A DNA stretch of 64,000 bases from Accumulibacter appositus (GTDB taxonomy: Bacteria > Pseudomonadota > Gammaproteobacteria > Burkholderiales > Rhodocyclaceae), in NCBI RefSeq assembly GCF_035440685.1, contig NZ_DAORMW010000004.1; one strand, 5' to 3'. Numbering within the stretch: the first letter of the stretch is position 1; the number at the start of each line of letters is the position of its first letter. The notes beneath the pieces were generated by a model. That model saw only the letters and a program-made list of their open reading frames with translations, did not search any database and was not told the origin of the DNA. Of the stretch, positions 17,984-30,300 are shown piece after piece. The translations under genes were made by a program, and so were the position numbers.

Positions 17984-18399
17984 AGTCCGACCCGCGTGAA
18001 ACCGGCGGCGCTGTAGCTGCGGCCGTCGTTCAGCCGCACCGTCGCCTCCGACGCGCCCTCGATGACGTGGTTGTTGGTGAGCACGTGTCCAATGCTGTCC
18101 CAGACGAAGCCCGAAGCGTTGCCACGCGGCACGCTGAACACCTTGCGGGTCCACAAGTCGCGCACCCGCTGACGGCTGCTGTTGAACACGACCGAGGGGC
18201 TGGTGCGCTCGGAGATCTCGATCGTCGTCTGCTCATCCGCCGCCAGCTCGCCGCGGGCCGCGATCGGCCGCGGCTCGGCAACGCGGCTGATGACGTAGCG
18301 CTCCGCCCAGCGCGGCGCATGCCAAACGACAATCAGCAGCACCAGGGCCCAGGTGATCCAGTGTAGGTGGCGCAGGAAGGGATCGGTCGTCAGTGTCAC
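17980..18399 (-). pseudogene. Truncated HtrA/DegP-like trypsin-type protease fragment
   Basis: A 139-aa frame from GTG 18399. Residues about 9-26 form a membrane anchor (HWITWALVLLIVVWHA). Later residues match the start of an HtrA-type trypsin-like domain: NASGFVWDSIGHVLTNNHV with the catalytic histidine, then ASEATVRLNDGRSYSA. The frame ends just after this at 17982-17980, so the catalytic aspartate and serine and any PDZ domain are absent. The product cannot be an active serine protease. It overlaps the PhoD start by TTGA. It may be a deletion remnant, or be kept as a membrane-anchored leader peptide for the phosphatase. Confidence 0.65.
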
Positions 18400-18780
18400 G
18401 TGTCGGCTTGTCCATTGTCGGTGAAGGGCACAATCTCAACCCGACCAACTCGCCAACATAGACCCGGCCAATCCCCTTGGCCACGCCCGAAGCGAGGCAG
18501 CGCTCGATGCCGGCAGAGTGGTCGGCGGCGACATTCTAACGAACTCGGCGCGAAACTGCCGGCCGTTCGCGCGACCGGCAGGGTAATCGCATGAGTCTTA
18601 TACAAGACCCAGGAGTTGAGCGCTGAAGGTGTCGGAAGTGACGGCGATCAGGCGCTGAACCGCGATCAAGGGGTTTGGCCAGTCATTTCGCAACTCCTTG
18701 AGCGTCAACGATTATTTCGCAGGGTCGACGACCTTGGCATTCATGCGCTTGCCCCGTAGAACGATGCCCCTGCCCTGAAC
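18400..18780. other. Intergenic region between HtrA fragment and marC
   Basis: No supported gene. Short minus-strand frames here have no protein-like features, and no clear promoter or terminator was found. Confidence 0.5.
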
Positions 18781-19386
18781 TCAGCCGCTGGCGATCTGCT
18801 GCACGAACGTCTTGATTCCCCGCAGCATCATTTCGATCGCCACGGCGACCAGAACCAGCCCCATCAGACGTTCCAGGGCCACCACGAAGCGCTCGCCGGC
18901 AATGCGCTGGATGCGCTCGGCGAGGACCAGCACCACCGCAGAAATGGCCATCGTGATACACAAGGCGCCGATCCATTCCAGGCGCCGCTCGGGTGCCTGC
19001 GAGACCAGCAGCAGCACGGTGGCCAAAGCCGATGGCCCGGCGATGGCCGGCACGGCCAGCGGCACAATCAGCGGCTCACCCTGCATTTCAGATACGTCGG
19101 CATGGCCCGGTTGCGGGAAAATCATGCGCAGCGCGATCAGAAAAAGGATCACCCCGCCGCCGATCTGCAGCGACAGCTCGCTGAGATTCATCAGCCGCAA
19201 GAAGCCGTCGCCGACGAACATGAAGGTCAGCAACAGGACGAAGGCAATCAGCACCTCGCGCAGAATCACCCACGGACGGCGCGCGGGCGGCACCGAGCGC
19301 AGCGCGTTGGCGAAGATCGGGATATTGCCGACCGGATCGGTGATCAGGATGAGCAAAATGGTCGCCGAGGCGAAGGTGTAGTTCAT
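18781..19386 (-). CDS. MarC family integral membrane protein
   Basis: A 201-aa inner-membrane protein with about six hydrophobic segments. The N-terminal ILLILITDPVGNIPIFANAL is characteristic of the MarC/NAAT family, and an internal repeat-like segment PLAVPAIAGPSALATVLLL is also typical. Length matches the family. Despite the name, a role in antibiotic resistance is not established, and its transport substrate is unknown. No strong Shine-Dalgarno precedes the ATG. It stands alone: the hemerythrin gene on the same strand is more than 200 nt upstream. Confidence 0.9.
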   Translation of the reverse strand: MNYTFASATILLILITDPVGNIPIFANALRSVPPARRPWVILREVLIAFVLLLTFMFVGDGFLRLMNLSELSLQIGGGVILFLIALRMIFPQPGHADVSEMQGEPLIVPLAVPAIAGPSALATVLLLVSQAPERRLEWIGALCITMAISAVVLVLAERIQRIAGERFVVALERLMGLVLVAVAIEMMLRGIKTFVQQIASG

Positions 19387-19572
19387 CGATGGATTACCCG
19401 TTGTGCTGCAACGTTTCGCCGAGCGCCGCGGCTCGGGAAAAAACAGCCACGATCGGCTGCCACGGGGGGCGCGAAGCGGCGATGGGATTTACGCTGGCAT
19501 CTACGCTGGCATCTACGATGAAAGCGGCGACAGGCTACACAGGATGATAGCTCTGCCCACTGCCTGGCGCGA

Positions 19573-19588
19573 AGCGGCTTGAGCCGCT
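19573..19588 (-). terminator. Hairpin after bacteriohemerythrin gene
   Basis: AGCGGC-TTGA-GCCGCT forms a perfect 6-bp stem 11 nt past the hemerythrin stop on the minus strand. No U-tract follows, so this is a weak candidate. Confidence 0.3.
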
Positions 19589-19598
19589 CGCCGCCGGT

Positions 19599-20138
19599 TC
19601 AAGAAAGCACGCTAAGCGCCGGAACCGCCCCCGCCGCTGCGACTCCCGCCGCCGCCGCACGGGCAAGGACGCCATAATCCATGTCGCTGTGCAAGATGTG
19701 GCCGACGGTCGCGCTGAGCAGATAATTCATGAGCAGCAATCCCGGTTCGGCGTTATCGCTTCCCGCGTCCATCTGGTCCACCCGGGCGCGGATGAGTTGC
19801 ATCTCGTCGAGCATCACCTGGTGCTCGGCACGGTGCTCGGCGAGGTCCGCGTAGCCAAATCCAGCCAGCACCCCCTCCTCGTAGCTGAAATGCTCCTCGA
19901 GCGACTCATGAAGCTCGGCCGTCATCAGCTTCAATTGCTCGACGTCGCCTTGCTTGCGCCAGGCATCCGAAGCTTTCATCGCCAGAGCGAAGATGGCTTC
20001 GTGCTGGGCGTCGATTTGCGGCTGGCCGATATTCAGACGGCCATCCCAGGCGCTCAGCTGCTTGAGTGAAAAATTGGTCAAGCCGTGAACCCCTGACATA
20101 CGACCGTCAAACATGGCGCGCGAACCCAGAGCCATCAT
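19599..20138 (-). CDS. Bacteriohemerythrin
   Basis: A 179-aa protein with the hemerythrin di-iron ligand pattern in a four-helix bundle: DAQHEAIF near residue 43, HFSYEE near residue 83, HRAEHQ near residue 102 and HILHSDMDY near residue 147. The family binds O2 reversibly and serves as oxygen carrier or sensor in microaerobic bacteria. An alanine-rich tail follows the last helix. AAGGAG lies four bases before the ATG at 20138 and seven before the next ATG at 20135; either could be used. No linked chemotaxis or cyclic-di-GMP domain is present. Confidence 0.92.
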   Translation of the reverse strand: MMALGSRAMFDGRMSGVHGLTNFSLKQLSAWDGRLNIGQPQIDAQHEAIFALAMKASDAWRKQGDVEQLKLMTAELHESLEEHFSYEEGVLAGFGYADLAEHRAEHQVMLDEMQLIRARVDQMDAGSDNAEPGLLLMNYLLSATVGHILHSDMDYGVLARAAAAGVAAAGAVPALSVLS

Positions 20139-20561
20139 GCTTCTCCTTTATAATTCAGTGTCCTAGCTCCTTACCAACGGTCATTGCAGTTGCCGCCGCC
20201 CCGAATCATGAAAGTCATGACCGTTCCCCCTCTTTCCCGGCCTTTCTCCCGCGAGGGGAGATAGGAGATTCGTGAGTCGCTTGCGCGACTTTCAAGGTAA
20301 GCGCCTGGTTAACTCCATTCGGCAGCCACGGCTGCGTCAGAGCTGAATTTTTGGTCATCCTATACGACCTGCCAACGACGAAACGATTCAAAAGTCTCAC
20401 TTCTGCCTTTACCGAAGCGACGCACTCCTGGCGACAGCAACGCGAACCAAAAGCGCAGGCGAGCAGGCAAGTGGGCGAGTGGGAAAGTAAGGCCGGCGAT
20501 GCAATCGGTAGCGAGCGGGCGGCGCCGGTAGCAGCTCCCGCTGCATGGGCTGACGGCCCGG
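20139..20561. other. Intergenic region between hemerythrin and XRE regulator genes
   Basis: No gene seen on either strand. The minus-strand sequence just upstream of 20138 is AT-richer (TATAATT region near 20150) and probably includes the hemerythrin promoter, but I cannot define it. Confidence 0.45.
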
Positions 20562-21059
20562 TCAGCGTGTGCCGCGCTCGAGCGCCCGTTGATAAAGATC
20601 GACGATCATGGCGGCGAGCTGTTCAGCTGAGGCCTGCCCGCCCTGCCCTTGCAGGACAGCCTTGACGATGCCTTCGAGGACGGCTGCATTGAGCACCGGG
20701 GCATCTGCCGCTGGCGCGGTGGAAGCTTCCGGAGTCGCCGAGTAGGCGGCCGTAACCTGCGCGAAGGCGCGCGCGCCGCGCCCGGTCGCCAGCCAGTCGA
20801 CGCTGACGCCGGCTGCGGCGGCAATGGCCAAGGCCCTGTCCAGCGGCGGCATGCGACCATCGCGCAGATAAGTCCTCAGCACCGACTCAGCCATGCCGCA
20901 GCGGCGGGCAAACGACGAAACCGACTCCTCGCCGATGACTGCCTTCAAGCGTGCTGCGAGCGCGCTGGCGTCGATGTCGGCAAACGGCCGCTGATCAAGG
21001 GTCCGCTCGGGTGTTGTCGCCTTCGGTCGGGTGCCAGAATCGGCGGAAACTCCAGTCAT
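20562..21059 (-). CDS. CI/XRE-type helix-turn-helix regulator, divergent from the giant gene
   Basis: A 165-aa protein. Residues about 30-95 form an XRE/phage-CI-like helix-turn-helix: FARRCGMAESVLRTYLRDGR followed by AAAGVSVDWLATGRG, the latter typical of CI-like repressors. The remainder is alanine-rich with a C-terminal helix (QLAAMIVDLYQRAL) that could dimerise; there is no LexA/CI peptidase domain. I chose ATG 21059 because coding character begins there; the frame remains open to 21470, but that extension crosses the promoter region and the giant gene start. It faces the 39.5-kb gene across 242 nt containing repeated TGTTG/CAACA half-sites, so regulation of itself and of the giant gene is the natural hypothesis. 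Confidence 0.8.
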   Translation of the reverse strand: MTGVSADSGTRPKATTPERTLDQRPFADIDASALAARLKAVIGEESVSSFARRCGMAESVLRTYLRDGRMPPLDRALAIAAAAGVSVDWLATGRGARAFAQVTAAYSATPEASTAPAADAPVLNAAVLEGIVKAVLQGQGGQASAEQLAAMIVDLYQRALERGTR

Positions 21060-21105
21060 TGGTGACCTACAATAAAACGCAAAGGGGAAACAAGCTCGCA
21101 AGAAG

Positions 21106-21157
21106 TTGTTGACAGATCGCAACATCTTGTTGACAATCGAGCCGAGCATCATATCAG
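21106..21157 (+). promoter_or_regulatory. Putative operator and promoter between XRE regulator and giant gene
   Basis: TTGTTGACA occurs at 21106-21114 and again at 21127-21135, a 21-bp spacing (two helical turns). TGTTG, CAACA and TGTTG half-sites at 21107, 21120 and 21128 make inverted repeats, one of them perfect (CAACA-TCT-TGTTG). The second TTGACA is followed after 16 bp by TATCAG at 21152-21157, a plausible sigma-70 promoter towards the giant gene. Operator function is inferred. Confidence 0.5.
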
Positions 21158-21220
21158 AAAAAGCAAAAGAAGTCCGCGCAGGCGGCATGCGTCGCAAGAG
21201 CTGCGGCCGCTGGTAAGCAG

Positions 21221-21242
21221 CGGCGACCGCTACCGGTCGCCG
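21221..21242 (+). promoter_or_regulatory. Perfect 9-bp hairpin in the leader of the giant gene
   Basis: CGGCGACCG-CTAC-CGGTCGCCG is a perfect inverted repeat 60 nt before the ATG at 21302. A run of six T follows at 21254-21259, 11 nt past the stem. It could be an attenuator or an mRNA-stabilising leader hairpin. Confidence 0.45.
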
Positions 21243-21301
21243 AGAAACGTAGGTTTTTTGTCCGTTGGCATTGAGTTTTGCAATGCGAGGGGGGAACGAA
21301 C

Positions 21302-24300
21302 ATGCGCAAGTCTGCAGGCAGCAATTCCGGTCCCGACAGTCACGATCGCGGAGGTCAGCCCGAAGAGCAGCCACCCGCCCCAAGGCCAGGGCAGCGCGAC
21401 CGCCCGGCATCAGCGCAGCCGCCCCTGCCCTCGCCCGAGCAGTCACCCGCGCAGCCGGTGCTGCGTCCATCTCTCGCGGCTTTAGGAGCCGCCTTCCGGC
21501 ACTGGCAGCAAGCGAGGATGACGCTCAAGGGCGCAGGTCCGCGAGGCAGACTTGCGGAGGCAAAACTCCATTTCGAGGCCCTCGAGCCGCGCATTCTTCT
21601 CGACGCCGAAACGTCCGCAGGGGTCCTTACCCTTGCCGGCAGCATCGACGTTCCCGGCGAGCAGGATCACTACCACTTCAGCGTCGACGAAACCCGCCGT
21701 ATCATCCTCGACAGCCTGAGCGAGCGCAGCGACCTGAGCTGGCGGCTGGACGGTCCCGGCGGCCTGGTCGGCCAGAGGCCGTTCAGTGCCACCGATTCCC
21801 CATACGCCACTCCGCCCGCCTACGACCTGACGCCTGGCCACTATCAGCTGCGCATCGACGGCAAGCAGGATGCGCTGGGCGCCTACTCGCTGCGCGTGCT
21901 CGACGCCGCTTCGGCCAGTGCGATCGCGCCAGACACGCCGGTCGGCGACGTACTCGAGGTCGGCAACCAGACCGCGGCCTACCGCTTCCGTGCCAGCGCC
22001 GGGGACAGCTACCTGTTCAAGGCCACGGCGCCCGCCTCCGCTTCGCTTTACGGACGCCTGCTCGACCCCTTTGGTCGCCAGGAGGGCAGCAGCTTCGATG
22101 CCCGGCGCGATAGCGAGCGCTTCACCGTACAACACAGCGGTGAGTACCTGCTCCTGCTCGAAGGCGCGATCAGCAACCAGGCAGCGCTGGCCTACGAATT
22201 CACCCTGCAGGCGATCGTCGACAGCGTCTCGCCCCTGCGTCTCGGCGAAACGCAGATCGCCCACATCGATCAGCCAGGCAAGGTCGCTCACTTCACCTTT
22301 GATCTGGCGGCCACGACAGCGGTCATTTTCGACCACCTGAGCAATGCCAGCTTCGCCTGGTCGCTGAGCGGCCCGGCGGGTCAGCAGGTCGCGCGCCGAG
22401 TGGCGGGGCAAAGCCCGCTTTTCGATGGCCTGGAACGACTGCTCTTGCCGCCCGGAAGCTATACCCTGTCGATCGAGCGCGACGGCGCAGGGACTGGCAG
22501 TTTGCCGTTCCGCCTGCTCGCTGCCGACTCGGCGCAGGAATTAGTCGCGAACGACGTGACCACCGGCCAGCTCGAACGAGCGACCGCCTCGCAGCTCTAC
22601 AAGATTGCGCTCAATGCCGGCGACAAGCTTTTCCTTGAGCCGCGCGCACTCGCCGGCGGTACGCTGAACTGGCGGCTGCTCGATCCCTGGGGCGTGCGAG
22701 TCGCCGGGGCGCCATTCAGGGTCACAGAAAATCCAGCCGATACAGCCGATACAGCCAATCCCGCCGCCATCGCGCCACCGTTTACCGTCACCACGAGTGG
22801 CGAGTACTGGCTGCTGCTCGATGGCACGGACAGCAACGCCGCCGACGCAACACTCACCTACGCATTCGCGCTGCATGCGGTCCCCGATCTGGCGCGGCCG
22901 CTGACCCTTGGCGAGAGCATCGCCGCATCCATCGTCCGCGCAGGCCAGTCGACGGTCTTCACTTTCGACCTGGCCGGGGAAACGCAAGTGGCGTTCGCGG
23001 CGCAGAGCCTGCGCCCCGACATCGTCTGGTCACTGGCCGGGCCACGCGGCAGAGAGGTCTCGGATCGGCCTTTCGACCACGCTGAAGGCAGTGGCGACGG
23101 TGCCAGCCAGCTCAGTATCCTGACCCTGCCAGCCGGCGACCACCAGCTGACGGTGCGCGGCATCGCTGCGGCCAGCGGCGATTTTTCCTTTCGCCTGCTC
23201 GATCTGGCGGCCGCGCCAATAGTGTCGATCGATGACCGCAGCAGCGCCGTCCTGAGCCCCGCAAACAGCACCCGCGCGTATCGCTTCCTTGCCCAGGCAG
23301 GCGACCAGATCGCCCTCGACAACATCACTGACCGTAGCGGCAGCGGTGACAGCGGTGACAGCGATGGCGAAGAAGGCGTCTGGCGCTTGCTCGACCGCTT
23401 CGGGCGCGAGGTGGCCGAACCCACCGCCCTACCGGCCGCCGGCCAGCGCTCCGACGCCCGGCTGCTGAGCAGCGACGGCGCCTACACCCTGCTGCTCGAA
23501 GGGCGCGTCGAGGTGACGACGCCGCGCGACGGGCATTTCCAGCTCAGGCGCGTCGGCCACCTGACCCCAGCCGAACTGCCCGACGGCGAGCCATTGCCGC
23601 TCGAAACGCTGCTTGCCGGCCTGCTGCCCACCGCCAACGCCACCCGGACCTACCGCTTTACGCTTGCCGACGACCGTCAACTGGTGTTCGACGCGCAGGG
23701 TGGCGCCACTAGCACGGTCTGGTCGCTGCAGGGTCCGCGCGGCAGCGAAGTCGAGAGCCGCCCGCTGTACCGCAGCAACGCCACCGACAGCAACCCGCTT
23801 CTTGATCTGCCGGCGGGAGACTACGCCCTGACCGTCAAAGGCGCTACAGCAACGAACAGTGTCTCCGGCGACGGCGCCTACGCTTTTCGTCTGCTCGACA
23901 GTGACCGCTTCCCGGACTTGGCGCTCGGCCAGCGCGTGCTGACGATGCGCGTGGCGGCCGCCTCGACCATCGGCTACCGCGTTTCCGCGACGGCCGGCAG
24001 CACCCTGATCCTGGACGCCGTCGATTCCGCTGGCGGCGTCTGGCGTCTGCTCGACCCCTTCGGGCGCCAGGTCGCGCTGGCCTCGGGCGAGCGCATCACA
24101 AGCCCCATCAACATCGCCACGACTGGCCGCTACACGCTGCTCAACGACGGCTACTACGGCGCCAAAGGCGCCTCACAGGTCGGTTTCACGCTGGCGCCAC
24201 AAAGCAAGGTCAGCGCGGCGCTGGTCTTCAACCGCCCGATCAGCGTCGACTCGGCAGGCGTCGGCAGTGTCGCCGAGTATCGCTTCACCCTTGACCAGGC

Positions 24301-27300
24301 AAGCACCCTCGTCTTTGATGCCCTGAGCGGTCCCCTGAGTGGTCCCACGAGTGCGCCCTCCTCGCGTTGGATGCTGGCCGGTCCGCTCGGCACGGTACGC
24401 GGATGGACTTCCTTCCGCGACGATCAGGGGCAGATTTTTAGGCTGGCGCCTGGCGACTACCTGCTGACCCTGGACACTTTCAACCCGCAGGACGCGGAAT
24501 ACCGCTTCCGCGTCCTCAATGCCGACGCCGCCATCGACCTCCCCTCGGTCGCAAACATCAACGAAACGATAGCCGCGGGCGAAACGCGTCTGTATCGCTT
24601 CACCGCCGATGCCGGCCAGCGCGCTATCGTCTCCCGGCTCAAGCCCGCTGCCAATGCCAATCAGAAGCTTTCCTGGCAATTGTGGGATCCCTACGGCCGC
24701 CCGATCGCCAGCCTCGGCGCGGCCAGCACGGAAACCGAGTTGCCAAGTAGCGGCGAATATCTGCTGGCGGTGTTTCCCGACTTTGGCTACCAGCTGCCGG
24801 ACCTTTCACCACGACCCATTGCCTTCGCCTTTGCCCTCACGACCTCCCGCACGGCACCACTGGCGCTGAATGAAGCGATCTCCGGCCGCATCGAACGAGC
24901 GGGCGAAGCCGTCCGCTACGGCTTCACGCTCACTGCACCGAGCTCACTGTTGATCGACACGGGCCAAACCGGCGGCGCCGACGCTGGCGATTTCCTGTGG
25001 CGACTGAGCGGGCCGCGCGGCGAGGAAGTGCCGCCCAAGGCCGCAGCTGGCAATGCGCCGCTGAACAGCTTCGCCACTACCCGCTCCAGCGTGCTGTCGC
25101 TGCCCGCCGGCAACTACGAATTCGCCGTATCCAGCCCCACCCTGGCCACCGGCAGCTTCAGCTTTCGCTTGCTCGACACCGCCGAGCTGCCGCTCCTTCC
25201 GTTCGAGAGCTTCATCCCGCTGACGCTGCGCCCGGCCAGCGAGGCACAGGCATTCTCGCTGCGTGTCGACGAGGATACTGACTTTGACTTCGACTTCGTT
25301 TTCACGCCCACCATCACGCCGACACGCGATGCTGACTGGCGCATCCTCGACGGCCTCGGCAGGGCACTGATCAGCGGCCGCATGACGGAGAGTAATGAAC
25401 TGTTCAAACTGCCGGCCGGCAACTACACCTTCGTCGTCGACGGCCAGCAAATCGACAACCGCAACGATGACAGCAGCAATACAAGCAGCGATAGCTACGA
25501 GTTCGTGCTGCGTCGCCTGCGCGTCGAAAGCCAGGAAATGGCGCTCGGCAGCGAAGTATCCGGGCATATCGATCAGCCCGGTCTGGTTCGCGAGTACCTT
25601 TTTTCGATCGACTCCCCAACAACGCTCGTTCTCGATGCCCTGAGCGATGGCGACAATCTGAGCTGGGAGTTGCGCGGACCGACTGAACTCATCCACAGCA
25701 CGCACACCTTCGGTGGCCAGAGTACCGTCAAGCCGATCCGGCTGGACGCTGCCGGCCTCTATCGACTGCGTCTCGTCCCCGGCTTTGGCAGCACCTACAA
25801 CTTCCGCTTCCGTCTGCTCGACGCCGGCCAGGCCGAAACCCTGCCTCTCGACAGCGCGCAAACACTGCCGCTAGACCCCGCCAGCCGCCTGCGGCTCTTC
25901 CGCATCGACGGCACAGCCGGCGACCGCCTGAGCCTCGACGTCCACAGCCTGAGCGACGGCACGGCATCGCTGCAATTGCTGGCCACCGACGACCTGCGGC
26001 GCATCTTCGATACTGCCGCCGACGCCAGCGACCCGGCGATTGTTGCGACTCTGCCGCGCAGCGGCGCATACCTGCTGATCGTCGTCGGCAGAAGCGTCGC
26101 CGACGCGCCGCTGACGCTGCGCTATACGGCGACGCTACTCAGCCCGAAGGTCGCGACCCTGAGCGTCGGCAGCGAGACCACCGGAAACACCCGCCTTCCC
26201 GAGCTTGCCGATCAATGGCAGCTCTCGCTCGACTGGCCGACACGCCTGCTTTTCGACGGACTCAGCGGTTCCGGAAACCGCTGGACTCTGCGCGCCGCCG
26301 ACGGCTCACTGCTCGCCGCCGGCGTCTGCGACAGCAACGCCTTCCTTGCCCTCGATGCCGGCGCCTACACCTTCGCCGTCGAGGCCAAGCAAGGCGAAGA
26401 CCTCGGCCCCTACGCTTTCCGCCTGCGCGACTTCGGCGACGCCGGAACCCTGTCGCCAAACGAGGAGGCAAGCGGAACACTGGACGCCGGCCACGGCGCA
26501 CAGCTCTTTCGCCTGCCACCGGCGAACGATGGCCGGCCATTGACGCTGGCGGCCCGCAGCAGTGACGGTGCAGCAGGCATGCTCACGCTCTACGACGCCA
26601 ACGGCATGCTGCTCGACGAATCCGCGCTTCCGTTCGGCCAGCAGATCGAGCTCGACAGCGCCACCGACGGGGAAAGTTTTCTGGTCCTGGAGATCGACCC
26701 GCTTGTCGCGACGTCGCTCGACTATGAGTTCAGGGTCCACCAGGCGAGCCCCTTGCGCGCGCAGCCTGGTGAAACTCTGGATGGCGTGCTGACGCACTCG
26801 GGCGACCGTGTCCGCTACCGGGTCAGCCTGCCTTTCGCCGCCAGCCTGCCGACGCGTGCCTGGGTACACGATGCCGGCTCGCGCGACATCCGCTGGCGTC
26901 TGCTAGCCGCTGGCGCAGATCCCGGTTCGGCTGCCTGGTGGCCCGACAACGACGCCAGCCACACGGAACTGCTCGCCGCTGGGGACTACGAGCTGATCAT
27001 CGAGGCGACAGACGGGCAAGCCACCTACCGCCTGCAACTGCTCGCCGCCGAACTCGCGGAAGTGCTCTCCCCGATGGACACCAATAGCCAGCTGGCGAAT
27101 TCTCGCGATGCCGCCATCTACCGCTACGATGTCCGCAGCGCTGGTGATCATCGGCTGCAGATCGCCACCGCCAGCGCCGCACCCCTCCGCTGGACCATCT
27201 ACGACGCCTCGGGTCGGCAAGTGCAAAGCGGCGACAATCTGGACATCAACGGCGACGCCGCAAGGGTTCACCTCGTTGAGCTTGGCGAACTCGAAGTCGG

Positions 27301-30300
27301 ACGCTTCATGGTCGTCCTCTCGGGCACGGCTGCGAGCAACGCCGAAGCAAGTGCCGGGGACGGTATTGATTTCAGCCTCAGCCTATCGCCAATGCGCCTA
27401 CTCCCTGGCGATCGATTTTCCGGGCAGCTGAGCGATGACGAATCGCTGCGCAGCTACAGCCTGCAAGTAGCCATCGGCACGCACCTCCAGATCCACGACC
27501 AGGGTTCGGACGCGGGCGTCCAGTGGCGAATCCGCGAAGCGGGCGCAGCCCCCGACTCCGGCGACTGGTTCGCTCTTGGCACGGCTCAGCCGGGCAAGAG
27601 CGATCAGGAAGCCGACTCACCCGACATCATCCATCTGTACCCCGGCAACTACGCGCTCGACCTATCGGCAGACAGCGGCGCTGCCTTCAGCGTGCATCTG
27701 ATCGATCTGGAGCAAGTGCCGCAACTGTCGATCGGCGAAACGCTGGCCAGCTTCGCCATCGGCGAACAACTCAAGGTCTTCCGGCTCGATTCGGAACTGC
27801 ACGGACAAGACCTGCGCCTCGCCATTGCTACGGAGTTATCGACCGAGGAGCCGGCCGAAGAACTCAGCTGGCTGCTTTTCGATCGCTGGTTTGGCCTGCT
27901 CGCACAGGGAAGCGACACCGGCCCCTGGATCGAGCTGCCAGGCGAGCGTGGCAGCTACACCCTCGAACTGAAGCGACAAGCAGAGCGCGTCGCCAACGGC
28001 GCACTGAACACGCACATCACCCTCGCCGCGTCGGCTCCGCAGAGCCTGCAACTGGACGAAGTGCGAGCAGTCAGCCTGGACGCGTCGAACAGCTACGCGC
28101 TCACCTACGCTTTTTCAGTGACCGAGCGTAGCCGCATCGTCGTCGCGGCCTTATCGGAGATATGGGATGTCGACTACGACATCCGCGATGCAGACGATCG
28201 GCAGTTGGCCAACAACTACCTGGGCAGCATGGACCACGACCTGCTCGAACTCGTGCCGGGTGACTACCAACTCAGGCTCTACGCCAGCTCGTCACCCGAC
28301 GATCGCGCCCCGTCGTATGACTTCAGCTTCCGCCTGCTGAACACCGCGGGTGCCGAGTACCCGCTCCTGGAGCCTGACCGGGAAGTCGCCGGCATTCTGG
28401 CTCCCGGCGAACAGCAGACGCAGGTCTATCAGCTGCAGGCGCGGGCTGGCGACCTGCTTACACTCGAAGCAAGCAGCGCCAAGAGCTTCGACCGCTATGG
28501 CGACAGCGACGCCAGCATGGGCCTGTTCGATCCGCTCGGTCGGCGTCTTGCCAAGCATTGGCTCGGCGACGGCGCTTTGCAGGCGACGGTCGAGGAGTCC
28601 GGTATTTACACCCTCGTCGTCTTTGGCGGCGGCCATCTTGCCGAAGCGGTGAACTACAGCATCATGGCAACGCGGGATGCTGGCGATGAGCAAGTGTTGC
28701 TGACCAGCGTGCCTCTCGTGCTGGGCCAGGAGCACAGCGACACGCTGGCCGACAGCAGCGCGACCAGCAAGGCTTTTTCTTTCACCCTCGACCGGAGCGG
28801 CCTCGCGCTGATCAAGGGTCGCACCGACGACAGCAATGGCGCATGGCAGGCACACTGGGTACTGCGCGACGCGGCCGGCTTGCTTAGCGGTGACCACGGC
28901 TACTGGAATAGCGACCAGGCCAGCAGCGAGGTGCTGGCACTCGCCGCCGGCGACTATACGCTTGAGGTATCGCTCGCCTACGGCCCGGGCGGGAGCATTG
29001 CTGTTCGGGTCGATAGCGGCGCCAACGCCATCCCGATCGTTGTCGGGCACGGTGTCGGCGAGCGCATCCGCTTCGGCGACTCTGGCGCCAGCATCTATCG
29101 AGTCGATCTCGCGGCCGGCGACGAGTATCTCCTCCAGGCCGAAAACAGAAGCGAATGGTCGATTCACGGACCCGATTTTTCGCTGGCGTACCTGCTTGCC
29201 GACGACGCGGTGCTGCGCGTCGTGCCATCGCAGGACGGCAGCTGGTACTTCGTGAGACGCCGGGATATCGCTGACGACTCGAGCGTTTCCGTCGAACGTC
29301 CACGCCCGCCAATGGCACTCGACAGCCGTATCGAAGGCCAACTGTCAGCCGCTGGTGAAGCGCAGCACCACTATCGCCTTCGGCTGACCGAAAGAAAGCT
29401 CCTCTACCTCGATGTGGCAAGAGCCGACTCGCCGCTGCGAATTCTCTTCTACCAGGGGAGCACAGCGCTGCGAGCGATCTACGCCTACACGACATCACGC
29501 CCGCTGGAGCCGCTGCTTCTTGAGGCCGGCGAGTACCGCATCGAGGTGCAGACGATCGCGGCCACCAGCAGCGATACGCACTACGCCATGCGTCTGTTCG
29601 ACCTCGCCGAAGTTCCGAGCCTGTCGGTCAACAGCACGGCGTCCGGTCGCCTGCAGGCCGGCGAAGCGGCGATCTACGCCGTCGATCTTTCCGCAAGGAC
29701 GCCCCTCGACTACCAGGCGGCCGAACTCGGCGGACTGTACGGCTGGTGGCGCCTGCTGCGCAGCGACGGCGCCCAGGTCGCCGCCGGCTCCCTCGACAAA
29801 CGCGGGGCGACTGCCGCGGCCCCGCCGCCAGGCCACTACTTCCTCGTCTGGGACAGCGAGCAGCGGTCGGCGGCTGGCGGCGAGGCCGAGTACCGCTTCG
29901 CGCTGAAAACGGCGCCGGTGATTGCCCTTGGCGACCAGGTCGGCGGTGAAGCTTTCGCCGCCACCGCCAGCGCTGCCTATCGCTTCGAGCTGCCAAGGGC
30001 AACGCGCCTGCTGATCGACCTGGCCCGCAGCGAAGGCGACAGCGCCGCTTTCACCTGGCGGATTTCCCGCGACGGGCAGTTGATCGACCAGGGGAGGCTG
30101 GCCAGCGCGGCAGTTCTCGACGATCAACTGCCGATTGTCGAACTGCCAGCAGGAAGCTATCGGCTTGATTTGACAGCGGACACGGATCTCCAGCATGGCG
30201 ACGATTTCGCTTTCAGACTGCTCGACCTGGCGCAGGCACAAGCCTTGAACCTGGGTGCCCCGATCAGCGGCGAGCGCCTGGCCGGCCAGGCGGCAGTCTT

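Noticed and set aside
19490..19520. Tandem copy of a 12-bp sequence (TACGCTGGCATC)
   Set aside because: Only two to three imperfect copies in non-coding DNA; no evident function.
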